From an uncultured Pseudoflavonifractor sp. (GTDB lineage Bacteria; Bacillota_A; Clostridia; Oscillospirales; Oscillospiraceae), in assembly GCA_947575475.1 (NCBI GenBank), contig CANPNN010000090.1, positions 1-5,738 on the forward strand: DNA of 5,738 nt, written 5' to 3'. Of this stretch, positions 4,591 through 5,738 are shown in pieces. The notes under the pieces are model-generated. The model saw only the letters and a program-made list of their open reading frames with translations. It was not told the DNA's origin and ran no database searches. Position numbers and translations under genes: made by a program. The stretch's first letter is position 1, and the number at the start of each line of letters is the position of its first letter.

Positions 4591-5738
4591 ATGCCGAACA
4601 GGGACCCACAGAGAAAAAGGCCCCTTATCTACCCTCTGACTCTGGGCTACTGTGCCCTTTTGACCCTTTTGGCCCTTATTCTGGATACGCCCGCCCACAT
4701 CTGGACGGGTGTGCGCGCGATCCTCACCTCCCCCAGCGTCCTCATCACCGACTATGTGGCCCTGGGGGGCGTGGGGGCGGCCCTGGTCAACTCGGCCCTG
4801 GTCGTCCTGTCCGCCCTGCTGGTCATGTGTCTGGCGGGGGATCCCCCCGGCGGCGCGGCCCTGTCCACCCTGGGCCTGGTGGCCGGGTTCTCCCTGTTCG
4901 GCAAGAATTTTTTCAACATCTGGCCCATCATCCTTGGCTCCTTTCTCTCCGCAAAGGTCCGGAGGATCCCCTTTGCCGCCTGCTCCAACGCCGGGCTGAT
5001 GTCCACCACTCTGGGGCCCCTGGTCAGCTTCGTCTGCTTCTCCCAGGATCACCCCTACCACCCTGTACTGGGCGTTTTTCTGGGGGTGCTCATCGGGTTC
5101 GTGGTCCCTCCCCTGGCCCAGCGGACCGCCCGGATCCTGAGCGGCATGAACCTCTATAATATCGGCTTCGCCTGCGGCCTCACCGCCATGGTCCTCATGC
5201 CCGTGCTCCACGCCGCGGGGATCGACCCGGCCACCGTCTCCCTCTGGTCGGGGGAGTATACCCGGCCCCTGGGGGCCTTCGTGGCGGGGCTGTGCCTGTG
5301 CTGCCTGGCGGCCGGCTTCCTCTTCACCAAAACGCCGCCCGGGGAGGTCTGGCGCCGCTACCGCTCCCTGCTGCGGGAGACCGGCCGGGCCCCCTGCGAC
5401 TTCCTGGCCTCCCACGGCGGCGGGGCGGTGCTGGTCAATATGGGGGTCAACGGCCTTCTTTGCCTGGGCTATCTCCTCCTCATCGGCGGGGATGTGAGCG
5501 GTCCCACCCTGGGCTGTATCCTCACGGTCATGGGCTTTTCCGCCGCCGGCAAGCACGCCCGGAACATCCTGCCCATCATGGCGGGGGTGGCCCTGGGAGG
5601 CCTTACCATGCATTGGAATATCGCCGACCCTCCCTCCCAGATGGCGGCCCTTTTCGGCGCCACCCTGGCCCCCATCGCCGGCTGCTTCGGCGCTCCCGCA
5701 GGGGTCCTGGCCGGCTTCCTCCACGGCTCAGTGGTCCT
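4591..5738 (+). CDS. DUF1576 family polytopic membrane protein (3' truncated by window edge)
   Basis: There are 382 residues before the right edge, with no stop seen. Family members are, as I recall, a little over 400 residues, so little is missing. AAGGGAGG (4575-4582) begins in the ribF stop codon and is eight bases before the ATG, which suggests co-transcription with ribF. After a basic N-terminus (MPNRDPQRKRP) the protein is almost entirely hydrophobic, with roughly ten possible membrane segments; the first is at about 12-31. Family-typical blocks are SPSVLITDYVALGGVGAALVN (47-67), GFSLFGKNFFNIWPIILG (99-116), TLGPLVS (140-146) and MNLYNIGFACGL. Much of the first half is repeated in the second half (22 of 58 identical, residues 59-116 with 275-332), a duplicated architecture common in transporters. 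The substrate and function are not known; a transport role is inference. Confidence 0.88.
   Translation, partial: MPNRDPQRKRPLIYPLTLGYCALLTLLALILDTPAHIWTGVRAILTSPSVLITDYVALGGVGAALVNSALVVLSALLVMCLAGDPPGGAALSTLGLVAGFSLFGKNFFNIWPIILGSFLSAKVRRIPFAACSNAGLMSTTLGPLVSFVCFSQDHPYHPVLGVFLGVLIGFVVPPLAQRTARILSGMNLYNIGFACGLTAMVLMPVLHAAGIDPATVSLWSGEYTRPLGAFVAGLCLCCLAAGFLFTKTPPGEVWRRYRSLLRETGRAPCDFLASHGGGAVLVNMGVNGLLCLGYLLLIGGDVSGPTLGCILTVMGFSAAGKHARNILPIMAGVALGGLTMHWNIADPPSQMAALFGATLAPIAGCFGAPAGVLAGFLHGSVV

Noticed and set aside
3490..5724. A 744-codon open frame on the minus strand, opposite ribF and the DUF1576 gene
   Set aside because: It is a by-product of high GC at third positions. The translation is Gly/Asp/Val/Glu-rich low complexity with no family signature, while the plus strand holds intact, recognisable proteins.

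Overview
The window is about 5.7 kb of GC-rich bacterial chromosome. It carries the classic translation and RNA-processing cluster infB - rbfA - DHH phosphoesterase (nrnA-type) - truB - ribF, followed by a DUF1576 membrane protein. This order, the very high GC at third codon positions, the Bacillota-type Shine-Dalgarno sequences and the DUF1576 neighbour suggest a high-GC member of class Clostridia, such as the Oscillospiraceae / Flavonifractor-Lawsonibacter group. The taxonomic call is an inference from gene content and style, not a sequence match.

Layout. Positions 1-597 are the 3' end of infB (IF2 domains 3 and 4), closed by a strong intrinsic terminator (602-640). Positions about 639-1181 are a visibly AT-richer two-gene module lying between infB and rbfA, which are normally adjacent. 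It has a small minus-strand gene (DUF6809-like, start best placed at 890) and a divergent plus-strand Cro/C1-type repressor (963-1181). Their 70-bp gap holds a perfect consensus promoter on the minus strand (TTGACA-16-TATAAT) overlapped by two related 15-bp operator-like palindromes. After the repressor come a perfect 15-bp inverted repeat (1190-1225) and a G-poor, C/A-rich leader, then rbfA (1315-1665), nrnA-type DHH (1662-2615) and truB (2608-3483). These three genes overlap by 4 and 8 bases, which indicates translational coupling. A 190-bp gap packed with palindromes (about 3490-3650) separates truB from ribF (GTG start, 3673-4575). The DUF1576 gene starts 15 bases after ribF and runs off the right edge.

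How they work together. IF2 recruits initiator tRNA, RbfA matures the 30S subunit, NrnA-type DHH enzymes degrade nano-RNA and pAp, TruB makes tRNA Psi55, and RibF makes FMN and FAD. The inserted module looks like an autoregulated repressor controlling a small protein of unknown function. Because the infB terminator lies upstream and I see no convincing promoter of rbfA's own, transcription of rbfA-nrnA-truB may depend partly on read-through from the repressor gene.

The most notable items are the repressor module with its consensus promoter and paired operators, the palindrome-rich spacer repeats, and a clear internal duplication inside the DUF1576 protein. I see no CRISPR array, tRNA, rRNA, transposase or recognisable novel multi-gene defence system.
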